From positions 54,787-118,786 of the forward strand of contig JAUYRZ010000126.1 in the NCBI GenBank assembly GCA_030695565.1: DNA of 64,000 nucleotides. The letters are read 5' to 3'. The stretch is from Archangium sp. Its GTDB lineage: Bacteria > Myxococcota > Myxococcia > Myxococcales > Myxococcaceae. The notes beneath the pieces were generated by a model. That model did not search any database. It was given only the letters and a program-made list of their open reading frames with translations, and had not been told where the DNA came from. The translations under genes and the position numbers were made by a program. Shown in pieces: positions 28,739 through 37,947 of this stretch. Numbering within the stretch: position 1 is the first letter of the stretch; each line of letters begins with the position of its first letter.

Positions 28739-29329
28739 ATGTCCTTCATCAACTACTCAAGCCGCGAGATCAACTGCAAGATCGTCTACTACGGCCCCGG
28801 CTTGTGCGGGAAGACGACGAATCTTCAGTACATCTACAACAAGACCAATCCCGAGACGAAGGGCAAGCTGATCTCCCTTTCGACCGAGACTGATCGCACC
28901 CTGTTCTTCGACTTCTTGCCGCTCTCGTTGGGTGAAATTCGCGGCTTCAAGACGCGGTTCCACCTCTACACGGTGCCAGGCCAGGTCTTCTACGACGCGA
29001 GCCGCAAGCTGATCCTCAAGGGGGTCGACGGCGTGGTGTTCGTGGCCGACTCCCAGGTCGAGCGCATGGAGGCGAACATCGAGTCGCTCGACAACCTGCG
29101 CATCAACTTGAAGGAGCAGGGCTACGATCTCGATAAGGTCCCCTTCGTGATGCAGTACAACAAGCGCGATCTTCCCAACGCGGTGCCGGTGGAAGAGCTC
29201 CGCAAGGTGCTCAACCCCCGCAACGTCACCGAGCGACAGGCCGTCGCGCCGACCGGTGTGGGCGTGTTCGACACGCTGAAGGACGTCGCCAAGCTCGTGC
29301 TCACCGAGCTCAAGAAGGGCGGACAGTAA
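28739..29329 (+). CDS. mglA: MglA, Ras-like GTPase of cell polarity and motility (196 aa)
   Basis: This is a small GTPase. The P-loop is [12 protein letters not shown], the PM3 region is YTVPGQ and the NKxD motif is [21 protein letters not shown] and [27 protein letters not shown] are near-identical to remembered M. xanthus MglA; this includes the Gly-Leu-Cys in the P-loop and the ThrVal-Pro-Gly switch. MglA-GTP assembles gliding and type IV pilus machinery at the leading pole. It is coupled to mglB upstream and to a signal-peptide gene 1 nt downstream. Confidence 0.97.
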   Translation: MSFINYSSREINCKIVYYGPGLCGKTTNLQYIYNKTNPETKGKLISLSTETDRTLFFDFLPLSLGEIRGFKTRFHLYTVPGQVFYDASRKLILKGVDGVVFVADSQVERMEANIESLDNLRINLKEQGYDLDKVPFVMQYNKRDLPNAVPVEELRKVLNPRNVTERQAVAPTGVGVFDTLKDVAKLVLTELKKGGQ

Positions 29330-29330
29330 G

Positions 29331-30032
29331 ATGAAGCGGTGGGGGATCCGCTCGGCTGTCGTGCTCTTCATGATTGCGGGTGCGGCCTGGGCGCAAGATG
29401 GCGGCGCGCCCGCGGCTGCTGCGGCGCCCGCTGCCGAATCGGCGCAGACCGCTGACGAAGCGTTCACCACCCGGGTCAAGACGCTCGAAGAGCAGGTGGT
29501 CGACCTGAAAGAAAAGATCTTCCGCACCAAGGCCCGGCTGCTGCTGCTGCAGGAGACGGTGCTGGGCGGCGATCTCTCCAGCGGCGCGCGCGCCGTCATC
29601 TTCCACCGCAACGAGATGGGCGCGCAGTTCATTCTCGAGTCGGTCGCCTACGCGCTCGACGGTGCTCCCATCTTCACCAAGGTCGACGCGGCCGGTGATC
29701 TCGACAAGCGCGAAGAGTTCGAGATCTTCAACGGCCGCATCGTGCCGGGCAACCACCAGATCGCCGTGCGCATGGTCTACCGCGGTCACGGCTACGGCAT
29801 CTTCAGCTACCTGGAGGGTTACAAGTTCAAGTTGCAGTCGAACCAGACGTTCAATGCAGAGGCAGGCAAGGCGACGACGGTGAAGGTGGTGGGCTTCGAG
29901 AAGGGCGGCATCACGTCTGACATCAAGGACAAGCCCGCGATCCGCTACGACATCTCGTCGACCAAAGACCAGGCCACCAAACAGAGTGGCGGAGACCAGG
30001 CCGGTTCTCCTCCCGCGACCGAGACGAAGTGA
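29331..30032 (+). CDS. Exported coiled-coil/beta protein downstream of mglA (233 aa)
   Basis: A Sec signal peptide (MKRWGIRSAVVLFMIAGAAWA) is followed by an Ala-rich spacer, a coiled coil (TLEEQVVDLKEKIFRTKARLLLL) and a beta domain (ILESVAYALDGAPIF, GNHQIAVRMVYRGHGYGIF). A Gly/Ser/Pro-rich tail closes it. It begins 1 nt after mglA and runs in the same direction as the next genes. Homologues are sometimes labelled dihydrolipoamide acetyltransferase by database carry-over, but no lipoyl or acyltransferase motif is present. A periplasmic structural role is the likely reading. Confidence 0.75.
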   Translation: MKRWGIRSAVVLFMIAGAAWAQDGGAPAAAAAPAAESAQTADEAFTTRVKTLEEQVVDLKEKIFRTKARLLLLQETVLGGDLSSGARAVIFHRNEMGAQFILESVAYALDGAPIFTKVDAAGDLDKREEFEIFNGRIVPGNHQIAVRMVYRGHGYGIFSYLEGYKFKLQSNQTFNAEAGKATTVKVVGFEKGGITSDIKDKPAIRYDISSTKDQATKQSGGDQAGSPPATETK

Positions 30033-30051
30033 CGCTGTCGTCACCGATGCC

Positions 30052-32394
30052 ATGACCCGCTGGATCACCAAGGCGTTCTTCATCGTGCTGTGTGCTGGGG
30101 GGCCAGCGCAGGCCCAACGCGGCAAGACGTCGGCGGCGGAGCTCCAGGCGCAGGTCGAAGAAGTCGCCCGCGCGGTCGAGATCGCCCGCAACAACATCGA
30201 GCTGGTCGAGAAGCAGTACACCCTGCGCGAAGAGACCTCTGACGAGGCCGCTCGCCTGCAGCGATTCTCCGACGGCGAGATTCAGTACCTGCTCAACGAT
30301 TATGCGACCGCCGCGGTGCTCTTCTATGACCTGGTGGCCAACAAAGATTTCCAGAAGGGGCCGCGGTTCGCCGACGCCCTCTTCTACCTGGCCGATTCGC
30401 TCTACATGCAGAAGAACTACCTCGGCTCGCGGCTCTACTTGCGCCAGCTGCTGGCCCTGCGCGCCGGGCATTACAAGGAGGCGCTCGCGCGTTACCTGGA
30501 GATCGCCGGCCGCCTCAACGAGTTCACCGGCATCGACGAGTACATCATGCAGGCGCGCGGCCTGTCGGGTGGCGCGTTGTCGCCAGAGCTCACCTACGTC
30601 TACGCGAAGTGGATGTTCCGCCGGCAGGATCTCCCGGTCGAAGAGCGGGTCGAGCGCAGCCGCGCCATCTTCCAGACGCTCGCGGGCGATCAGAGCGGCC
30701 CCTTCCACGTGCAGTCGGCCTACTTCATCGGCGTTGGCTACGTGCGGCTCAAGCAGTGGGATCAGGCGCTCGCGCAGTTCCTCGCCGTGACGCAGGGCCA
30801 GGCGCGCGACGACAAAGAACGCGCTGTGAAGGAGCTCGCCGACCTCTCCATGGGCCGGGTGTACTTCGAGGTCGGCAAGTACGACGACGCGATCGATCGG
30901 TACGCGCGCATCGGCCAGGCCTCCGACAGCTTCCCCGATTCGCTGTACGAGATCGCCTGGTGCTACGTGCGCAAGGGCGAGCTCGAGCGCGCCAAGAACG
31001 CGACCGAAGTGTTGCTGCTGGTGGCTGAAGACTCCGTGCTCGCCCCCGAAGCCAAGATTCTGCAGGGCACCCTGCTCCAGAAGCTGCAGAAGTACGACGA
31101 GGCCATCGACACCTACACCCAGGTCATCAACACGTACTCCCCGGTACGCGACGAGATCGATGCGCTGCTGACCGTCAACAAAGACCCCGTGCAGTATTTC
31201 GACGAGCTGCTGGCGCGCAACGAGAAGACCCTCGACGTCACCCGTCTGCTCCCCCCGGTGGCGCTCAAGTGGGCCAGCACCCGGCAAGAAGTCGCCGAAG
31301 CGGTGGAGATCACCTCGGCCCTCGACGCCTCGCGCAAGGGCATCGAAGAGTCCGGCGCCATCGCCGATCGCATCTTGCGCTCCCTCGACGAACGCGGCGT
31401 GGAGAGCTTCCCCGTGCTGCAGGAGGGCTACACGCGCGCCGACGCCGTCGACACCTCGCTGACCCGCGCCGAAGCCTCGCTCACCAACATCGAAGAGGTC
31501 GTGGTCGATGCGCAGATGACCGACGATCAGAAGCGCCAGCTGGGGGAGCTCAAGCAAAAGCAGTTCGAGCTGCGCAAGCGCATCGAGACGCTGCCCACCA
31601 CCAGCGAGCAGGTGAAGGCGCGCAAGGAGCGCATTCAGGCGGCCATCGACGCGCTCGACAAGACGGCTTTTCAACTGGGCATCGACATCCAGGCGCAGCA
31701 GGCCCAGCTGACCGCCATCCGCAAGTTCGTCGACGACACCAGGGTGCAGCGCAAGGACAAGCCCGCAGACGAGAAGGCGTTCCTCGAGAAGGTGACCCTG
31801 GAGCAGCGCGCCCTCGATGGCATGCAGGCCCAGCTCGATGACCTGCGCTCGCAGATGCTGTCCGAGCGCAACAACGCCGACAAGGCGGTCGGTGGCGAAG
31901 GCCTGCTCAAGCAGGAGTACGCCCAGTTGCTCGAGCAGGAGCGCCAGCTGCTCGGCCAGTCGCGCCAGCTGCTGCCTGGCGATGCCCAGAAGGTGCTGCT
32001 GCGCGCCGACGTGATTCGTGCCGACTGCAACGCGGTGCGCGAGCGGGTGGTGCGCAGCAAGGGCATCGTGCGCGAGCGGGTGGCCCAGAAGGCCCAGAAA
32101 CTGCGTGAGCAGGTGTTGCTCGAGCAGCGCCTCATCGAGGGCTACCGCACCGAGACCGCGGCGGTCACCGGCGAGACCCGCAACCTGGTGGGCCGCATCG
32201 CCTTCGACAGCTTCAAGCGGGTGCGCCAGAGCTTCTACGAGCTGGTGCTCAAGGCCGACGTCGGCGTGGTCGACGTCTCCTTCCAGCGCAAGCAGGACAA
32301 GACCAGCTCCATTCAGAAGCTCGCCTCCCAGAAAGACAGGGAACTCAAGCAGCTGGATGACGAGTTCAAAGAAGTGCTCAAGGACGTCGACTGA
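30052..32394 (+). CDS. Exported TPR protein with long coiled coil (780 aa)
   Basis: I start at ATG 30052 (MTRWITKAFFIVLCAGGPAQA, a signal peptide). Residues about 60-330 are TPR-like repeats of the bacterial kind (FADALFYLADSLYMQKNY, DDAIDRYARIG, AKILQGTLLQKLQKYDEAI). The rest is long alpha-helical and rich in Gln/Arg/Glu/Lys, with coiled-coil periodicity (for example SEQVKARKERIQAAIDALDK). It is predicted to be periplasmic and scaffold-like. The stop is TGATG-coupled to the next TPR gene, so the two are co-translated. In the gliding literature comparable TPR genes cluster with AgmX/PglI genes. Confidence 0.8.
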   Translation: MTRWITKAFFIVLCAGGPAQAQRGKTSAAELQAQVEEVARAVEIARNNIELVEKQYTLREETSDEAARLQRFSDGEIQYLLNDYATAAVLFYDLVANKDFQKGPRFADALFYLADSLYMQKNYLGSRLYLRQLLALRAGHYKEALARYLEIAGRLNEFTGIDEYIMQARGLSGGALSPELTYVYAKWMFRRQDLPVEERVERSRAIFQTLAGDQSGPFHVQSAYFIGVGYVRLKQWDQALAQFLAVTQGQARDDKERAVKELADLSMGRVYFEVGKYDDAIDRYARIGQASDSFPDSLYEIAWCYVRKGELERAKNATEVLLLVAEDSVLAPEAKILQGTLLQKLQKYDEAIDTYTQVINTYSPVRDEIDALLTVNKDPVQYFDELLARNEKTLDVTRLLPPVALKWASTRQEVAEAVEITSALDASRKGIEESGAIADRILRSLDERGVESFPVLQEGYTRADAVDTSLTRAEASLTNIEEVVVDAQMTDDQKRQLGELKQKQFELRKRIETLPTTSEQVKARKERIQAAIDALDKTAFQLGIDIQAQQAQLTAIRKFVDDTRVQRKDKPADEKAFLEKVTLEQRALDGMQAQLDDLRSQMLSERNNADKAVGGEGLLKQEYAQLLEQERQLLGQSRQLLPGDAQKVLLRADVIRADCNAVRERVVRSKGIVRERVAQKAQKLREQVLLEQRLIEGYRTETAAVTGETRNLVGRIAFDSFKRVRQSFYELVLKADVGVVDVSFQRKQDKTSSIQKLASQKDRELKQLDDEFKEVLKDVD

Positions 32395-35300
32395 TGCGCT
32401 TCGGAACTCTGCTCAGCGTGCTGTGTCTGGCGGCCACCCCGGCCTTCGCCCAGGCGCCCGGGGCCCCCAAGGGCAAGGCCGCGGATGCGGGCGTGGCCAC
32501 GCCTGACGCCGGCTTCACCGGGCCGCAGATGCCCACCCCGTCTGCAGGGGGGGAGACCAGCAAGACCGACGTCGCGCCGGCCGCCAAGCCCAAATCGCGC
32601 TTCTTCGAAGGCATGGGCACCACGCCCGAGCAGAAGGCCCATCTCGAGGAGCTCACCCAGGCCCTCGAGCTGTATGAGGCTGAATCGCGCGAGTTCAAGC
32701 GCGAGGTGCAGCTGCTGGTCGAGAAGAAGTACGAGGAGAAGCGGAACACGCTGGCCAACAGTTACGAAAAGGCCATTCGCGATCTCGAAGTGCTGGAGCG
32801 CCGCGAGCGCCTCGACGCCATCGCCGCCTTCGAGGAGTTCCTCACCCGCTACCCCAACGACCCCCGCTACACGCCCGACGTGATGTTCCGCCTGGCCGAG
32901 CTCTATTACGAGCGCAGCTCCGACGATCAGGCGATCGCGATGCGCGACTACGAAGAGGCGCTCAAGAAGCTCGACCCGGAGAAGAACATCGCCCCGCCGC
33001 CCGAGCCCCGCATCGACTTCAGCAAGTCGATCGCGCTCTACACGCGCCTGCTCACCGACTTCCCCACCTACAAGCTCAACGACGCCAGCTGGTACCTGCT
33101 GGGCTACTGCCAGGAGAAGCAGGAAGACTTCGAGAAGGCGCGCGGCTCGTACGAGCAGCTGATCGCCCGCTACCCGAAGTCGCGCTTCACCACCGAAGCC
33201 TGGGTGCGCATCGGCGAGTACTACTTCGATGCCTACGACGTGTCTGACGCGCTGGTGCGGGCGGCCGAGGCCTACGAGCACGCGGTTGAAGACACCAAAC
33301 ACCCGCTCTACGACAAGGCCATCTACAAACTCGGATGGGTCTACTACCGCATGGACCGGTTCGACGACGCCGTCGCGCGGTTCTTGAACCTGGTCGACTT
33401 CTACGAGGCCGACGCCAAGAAGAAGGGCGAAGAAGAGGTCGGCGGCGATCTGCGCAACGAGGCGCTCCAGTACACCGCCATCAGCTTCGTCGACGAGAAG
33501 TGGGGCTCGTTGGCCAAGGCCCAGGAGACGTTCGCGCGCCTCGGCGGCCGCCGCTACGAGGGCGAGGTCTACCGGCGCATGGCCGACGTCTACTTCGATC
33601 AGACCAAACACCCCGAGGCCATCGAGGCCTACCGGTTGGTGCTGCAGAAGGATCCGCTCAACAAAGACGCGCCGAGGATTCAGCAGCGCATCGTGCAGGC
33701 CTACGAGCGTGATCGCCGCCTCGACGAGGCCTTCGCGGAGAGCTCCAAGCTCGCCAACATGTTCGTGGCCGGCACCCCGTGGCACGAGAAGTGGAAACGG
33801 GATCCCGAGGTGGTGCAGGCCGCCGGCGAGCTCGCCGAGAAGAGCCTGTACTCGACCGCGATCTACCATCACCAGCAGGCCCTCGTTTACAAGCAGGAGG
33901 GCAAGTTCGACCTCGCCAAGGGCGCCTTCGAGACCGCGGCCAAGGCCTACGACGGCTACCTCCAGCGGTTCCCCCGCTCGAAGAACGCCTACGAGATGGA
34001 GTTCTACCTGGCCGACTGCCTGTACAACTCGTTCCAGTTCGGGCTCGCCGCCAAGCGCTACGCCAACGTGCGCGACTCGAGCCAGGACGTGAAGTACCAG
34101 CTCGACTCGGCGTACTCGGCGGTGCTCAGCAACCAGAAGCAGCTCGATCTCGAGGTGAAGAGCGGCGCCGCCCGGCAGTACCCGGTGCTCAAGTCGACCG
34201 ATCGCCCCGAAGGCGAGAAGGTGGTGCCCATCGAGCTGACCGCGCTCGAGAAGCAGCTCGTCGATGCGTCTGACAAGTACCTGCTGCGCGCCAAGCCGGG
34301 CGACGACAAGTCACCCAGCATCGCCTACCGCGCGGCCGAGTTGTTCTACACGCACAACCAGCTCGACGAGGCGCGCAAGCGTTTCGAGTCGATCATCAAC
34401 ACGTACCCCAAGGCCGAGGTCGCGAAGTTCGCCACCAACCTCATCATCGAGAGCCACCTCATCGACAAGTGCTGGTCGTGCGTCGAAGAGGTCGCGGCCC
34501 GCCTGCGTGAGAACAAAGACGTCATCGACCCCAGGTCGGAGCTGTACGCGCAGCTCACCAAGTTCGAGCTCGGCGGCAAGTTCAAGCGCGCCGAAGAGCT
34601 GATGGCGAAGGGCTCATTCGATGAGGCCGCCAAGAAGTACATCGAGTTGGTCGCGGCCGAGCCCAAGCACGAGTTCGCCGACAAGGCGCTGAACAACGCG
34701 GCCGTTTGTTACGAGAACGTGCAGCGCTTCGACTCCGCGCAGAAGTTGTACGAGCGCATCTTCAGTGAGTACCCGAACTCCAAGCTCGCGGACGGCGCTC
34801 TCTTCCGCGTCGGCCGCAATGCCGAAATGTCGTACGACTTCGACAAGGCGATCGAGAAGTACCAGAAGCTGGTGAAGGACTACCCCGCCGCGAAGGATCG
34901 CGAAAACGCCCTCTCGAACACCGCCCGCGTGCTCGAGGCGCTCCAGCGTTACCCCGAGGCGGCCTCCGCCAACCTCCGCTACGCAGACCTCTATCCGAAC
35001 AGTGAGGATGCTCCGAAAGCGCAGTTCCGCGCGGCGCTCATCTACGCAAAGCAGGGCGACAGCGCGAAAGAGATCTCGGCGCTCAGTGAGTTCGTCCAGA
35101 AGTTCTCCAGCAAGCCCGCGCAGGTGGAGTTGGTGATCGACGCCAAGAAGCGCATCGGCGACGCCTTCAAGAAACAGAAGAACGAAGTGGCCGCGAAGAA
35201 GGCCTACGAAGCCGCCGCCGACGAGTTCGACAAGCGCAACCTGAAGACCGAGACCTCGCCCATCGCCGCGGAGGCCGCCGCCTACTCGCGCTTCGAGTTG

Positions 35301-35846
35301 GCCGAGTACATCTTCGCCGACTTCGAAAAGATCAAGATTGGCGGCACGGGCAAGGCGCTCACCAACAGCTTCACCGCCAAGAAGGCCGGCGTGAAGAAGG
35401 TCAACGACGCCTACGACCAGGTGATGAAGTACAAACGCGTCGAGTGGATCCTCGCGGCGTTCTACCGCAAGGGTCACACCCTCGAACGGTTCGCCCAGAC
35501 CATCCTCGAGACGCCGGTGCCCCCCGAAATCAAGCGCCTGGGTGAAGAGGCGGTGGTCACCTACCAGGACACCCTGTCCGGTCAGACGGTCGCCCTCGAA
35601 GACAAAGCCGTCGAGGTGTATTCGGCTGCGTGGGCCGAGGCGAAGAAGTACCGGGTCAGCAACGAGTGGACGAAGAAGACCCTCGAGTCCCTCAACCGTT
35701 TCCGCCCGAAGGAATACCCGATGCTCAAGGAGCCCAAGTCGCTGGTCTCGCAAGAGCTGGTCTTCCCCGATGGCGCGGTCGGCTCGGTCACGGGCAACGA
35801 ACGCGCGGTCGCCGCTCCGCAGAAGCTCGGCGAGGGTGACAAGTGA
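32394..35846 (+). CDS. Exported giant TPR protein (1150 aa)
   Basis: A signal peptide (MRFGTLLSVLCLAATPAFA) and a DAG-style spacer are followed by about 25 TPR/Sel1-like repeats spread over the rest of the chain (YEKAIRDLEVLERRERLDAI, YKLGWVYYRMDRFDDAVARF, EEVAARLRENKDVID). The length and repeats suggest a super-helical scaffold in the periplasm, like other large TPR proteins of the motility and envelope systems. TGATG links it to the gene upstream and GTGA links it to the lipoprotein downstream. No enzyme motif is seen. Confidence 0.82.
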   Translation: MRFGTLLSVLCLAATPAFAQAPGAPKGKAADAGVATPDAGFTGPQMPTPSAGGETSKTDVAPAAKPKSRFFEGMGTTPEQKAHLEELTQALELYEAESREFKREVQLLVEKKYEEKRNTLANSYEKAIRDLEVLERRERLDAIAAFEEFLTRYPNDPRYTPDVMFRLAELYYERSSDDQAIAMRDYEEALKKLDPEKNIAPPPEPRIDFSKSIALYTRLLTDFPTYKLNDASWYLLGYCQEKQEDFEKARGSYEQLIARYPKSRFTTEAWVRIGEYYFDAYDVSDALVRAAEAYEHAVEDTKHPLYDKAIYKLGWVYYRMDRFDDAVARFLNLVDFYEADAKKKGEEEVGGDLRNEALQYTAISFVDEKWGSLAKAQETFARLGGRRYEGEVYRRMADVYFDQTKHPEAIEAYRLVLQKDPLNKDAPRIQQRIVQAYERDRRLDEAFAESSKLANMFVAGTPWHEKWKRDPEVVQAAGELAEKSLYSTAIYHHQQALVYKQEGKFDLAKGAFETAAKAYDGYLQRFPRSKNAYEMEFYLADCLYNSFQFGLAAKRYANVRDSSQDVKYQLDSAYSAVLSNQKQLDLEVKSGAARQYPVLKSTDRPEGEKVVPIELTALEKQLVDASDKYLLRAKPGDDKSPSIAYRAAELFYTHNQLDEARKRFESIINTYPKAEVAKFATNLIIESHLIDKCWSCVEEVAARLRENKDVIDPRSELYAQLTKFELGGKFKRAEELMAKGSFDEAAKKYIELVAAEPKHEFADKALNNAAVCYENVQRFDSAQKLYERIFSEYPNSKLADGALFRVGRNAEMSYDFDKAIEKYQKLVKDYPAAKDRENALSNTARVLEALQRYPEAASANLRYADLYPNSEDAPKAQFRAALIYAKQGDSAKEISALSEFVQKFSSKPAQVELVIDAKKRIGDAFKKQKNEVAAKKAYEAAADEFDKRNLKTETSPIAAEAAAYSRFELAEYIFADFEKIKIGGTGKALTNSFTAKKAGVKKVNDAYDQVMKYKRVEWILAAFYRKGHTLERFAQTILETPVPPEIKRLGEEAVVTYQDTLSGQTVALEDKAVEVYSAAWAEAKKYRVSNEWTKKTLESLNRFRPKEYPMLKEPKSLVSQELVFPDGAVGSVTGNERAVAAPQKLGEGDK

Positions 35847-37603
35847 AGCGCCTGCTGCTGATTGGTTTTGCGTTCGTCTCGGCCTGCGCCACCACGCCCG
35901 AGGGCGCTCCGAAGGACGACGGCAAGCCCGTGGCGGAGACGCCCGAGGTGCCCTACACGCCGAAGACGGAGACCGCCCCCGCGCCCACCTCCGAGGTGAT
36001 CAAACCGGCCGCCGGTGGGCAGGTGCCTGGTACCGAAGCCGCTCCCGCTCCCGCTCCGGCTGCCGCGCCCGCCTTCGATGCCTCGACGCAGGCTCGTTTC
36101 AAGGAAGGCGTGAGCGCGCTGGCCAGCGGCAACACGGCCCAGGCCGAAGCGGCCTTCAGAGACGTACTCAGCCGCAACGACAGAGCCGCCTATGCGTGGA
36201 CCAACCTGGGCGTGGTGGAAGAGCGCAAGGGCGACCTCGGCGCGGCCGAACGCAACTACCGCCGGGCCATCGAGCTCGACCCCGCGCAGGAGACCGCGTG
36301 GGACTACCTCGCGCGGCTCCAGTGCCGTCAGCGCAAGTTCAGTCAGATCGACTCCGAGCTGCGCGCCGCCATTGCGAAGAACCCCGCCGCCATCGCCCCC
36401 CGCAACGCGCTCGTCTACACCCTGCTCGCGCAGAACAAGCTGGAGCCCGCGGCCTCTGAAGCGAAGAAGGTGCTCAAGGCCGACGAGCGCAACGTGCGCG
36501 CCATGCAGCTGCTCGCGCAGGTCTACTTCAAAGAATCGAAGACCGAGCTCGCCCGCCTGGTGCTGGAGAACGCACGCACCATCGACGCCAACGACGCGGC
36601 CACGCACAACGCGCTGGGCCTGGTGTTGCTGCAGCTCAAGCAGCGCCCGCAGGCGCTCGAGTCGTTCCGCCAGGCCACCCTGCTCAAGCCCGACTTCGCC
36701 GAAGCGCGGAACAACTTCGGGGCGCTGCTCAACGACGCGAGCGACTACGAGTCGGCCGTCAAAGAGCTGGAGGCCGCCGTCGCCGCTGCGCCCGAGTTCA
36801 CCGTCGCGCACCTGAACCTGGGCAACGCGTACCGGGGCCTGCAGCAAGCGCCCAAGGCGATCGCCGAGTACCAGCTCGTGCAGAAGAGCCGCCCCGACCT
36901 GTCTGACGCCGCCTTCAACCTCGGTGTCACCTACCTCGACATGGAGATCGCCGGCGTCGAGACCGTCGAGCGCTACAAGACCGCCATCACCTACTTCAAT
37001 CAGTACAAGGAGAAGGGCGGCAAGGACGAGCGCGTCGAGCAGTACGTGAAGGACGCCAACAAGGGCATCGAGAAGGAAGAGCGGCGCAAAGAGCGCGAGA
37101 AGAAGGATCAGCTCAAGAAGGTCGAGAACGCGAAGAAGGCGGAAGAAGACGCGAAGAAGAAGGCCGCCGAAGAAGCGCAGGCGAAGATCGACGCCGAGAA
37201 GCAGGCCAAAGCCGACGCCCAGGCCAAGGCCCAGGCTGACGCCGAGGCCGCCGCGAAGAAGGCGAAGGAAGACCAAATCGCCGCCGACAAGCAGGCCAAG
37301 CTCGACGCTGCCGCCAGGGCGAAAGCCGACGCCGAAGCCGCGCGACTGGCCAAGCTCGGCGATGCGGCCCGGAAGAAAGAAGAGGCTGCCGCCGCCAAGA
37401 AGGCCGCTGCCGACGCCGCGAAGCAGAAGAAGCTCGATGACGCCGCGGCCGCCAGGCAGAAGAAGCTCGACGAGGCGGCAGCCAGGAAGGCGGCGGCCGA
37501 AGCGGCGAAGAAGCCGGCCTCGAAGCTGGGTGATGACGACCCGGCACCGGCCCCTGCCCCCAAGCCCCCTCCTGCCGCTAAGCTGGGAGACGACGACAAA
37601 TGA
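35843..37603 (+). CDS. TPR lipoprotein with Lys/Ala-rich coiled-coil tail (586 aa)
   Basis: The GTG at 35843 overlaps the upstream stop (GTGA), and the product MKRLLLIGFAFVSAC is a lipoprotein signal with acyl Cys15. Residues about 70-390 are TPRs (TNLGVVEERKGDLGAAERNY, AHLNLGNAYRGLQQAPKAIA). From about 400 a helical tail of Glu/Lys/Ala (KKDQLKKVENAKKAEED) runs nearly to the end and finishes with two KLGDDD units separated by Pro-rich spacers. The outer membrane anchor and long tail suggest a bridge across the periplasm. ATGA-coupled to the next small gene. Confidence 0.82.
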   Translation: MKRLLLIGFAFVSACATTPEGAPKDDGKPVAETPEVPYTPKTETAPAPTSEVIKPAAGGQVPGTEAAPAPAPAAAPAFDASTQARFKEGVSALASGNTAQAEAAFRDVLSRNDRAAYAWTNLGVVEERKGDLGAAERNYRRAIELDPAQETAWDYLARLQCRQRKFSQIDSELRAAIAKNPAAIAPRNALVYTLLAQNKLEPAASEAKKVLKADERNVRAMQLLAQVYFKESKTELARLVLENARTIDANDAATHNALGLVLLQLKQRPQALESFRQATLLKPDFAEARNNFGALLNDASDYESAVKELEAAVAAAPEFTVAHLNLGNAYRGLQQAPKAIAEYQLVQKSRPDLSDAAFNLGVTYLDMEIAGVETVERYKTAITYFNQYKEKGGKDERVEQYVKDANKGIEKEERRKEREKKDQLKKVENAKKAEEDAKKKAAEEAQAKIDAEKQAKADAQAKAQADAEAAAKKAKEDQIAADKQAKLDAAARAKADAEAARLAKLGDAARKKEEAAAAKKAAADAAKQKKLDDAAAARQKKLDEAAARKAAAEAAKKPASKLGDDDPAPAPAPKPPPAAKLGDDDK

Positions 37604-37836
37604 CGCGACTCCTCTTCTCCATCGCCTTGTTCTCTTCGCTCGCGCTCGCCCAGGATCCCGGGGCGGCCAAGAAGAAGAAGGTCATTCGCCTCGATGCCAT
37701 CACGGTCGAAGGCCGCATCCAGAAGCCGCAGGCGTTTTACATCCTGCAGCGCTCCACCCTGAACTTCGACGAGCTGAACCGCGCGGAAACCTTCGTGCCC
37801 AAGGTCGAAAAGAGCGTGGAAAAAGACGCTTTTTAG
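37600..37836 (+). CDS. Small exported protein at the end of the TPR operon (78 aa)
   Basis: A signal peptide (MTRLLFSIALFSSLALA) precedes a mature part of about 60 residues: Lys-rich KKKKVIRLDAITVEGRIQKPQ and then QRSTLNFDELNR. It overlaps the lipoprotein gene by ATGA and is followed by a 111-nt gap to the AgmX-type gene. I do not recognise the family; by context it is a periplasmic component of the same machinery. Confidence 0.7.
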   Translation: MTRLLFSIALFSSLALAQDPGAAKKKKVIRLDAITVEGRIQKPQAFYILQRSTLNFDELNRAETFVPKVEKSVEKDAF

Positions 37837-37947
37837 GAATCTTGAGTACCGCTCCCCTGAGAGCTAAGAGTTGAGAGTCCCTCCGGTTCATGGAGGCGGC
37901 GGCGGTTTTCAGGAACCGAGTCCGCCAGTCGCTGTCTAAGGAAAGTC

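Noticed and set aside
29331..30032. Naming this gene dihydrolipoamide acetyltransferase
   Set aside because: No lipoyl domain, E3-binding domain or acyltransferase motif is present; it has a signal peptide and a coiled coil. The name is likely a carried-over error.
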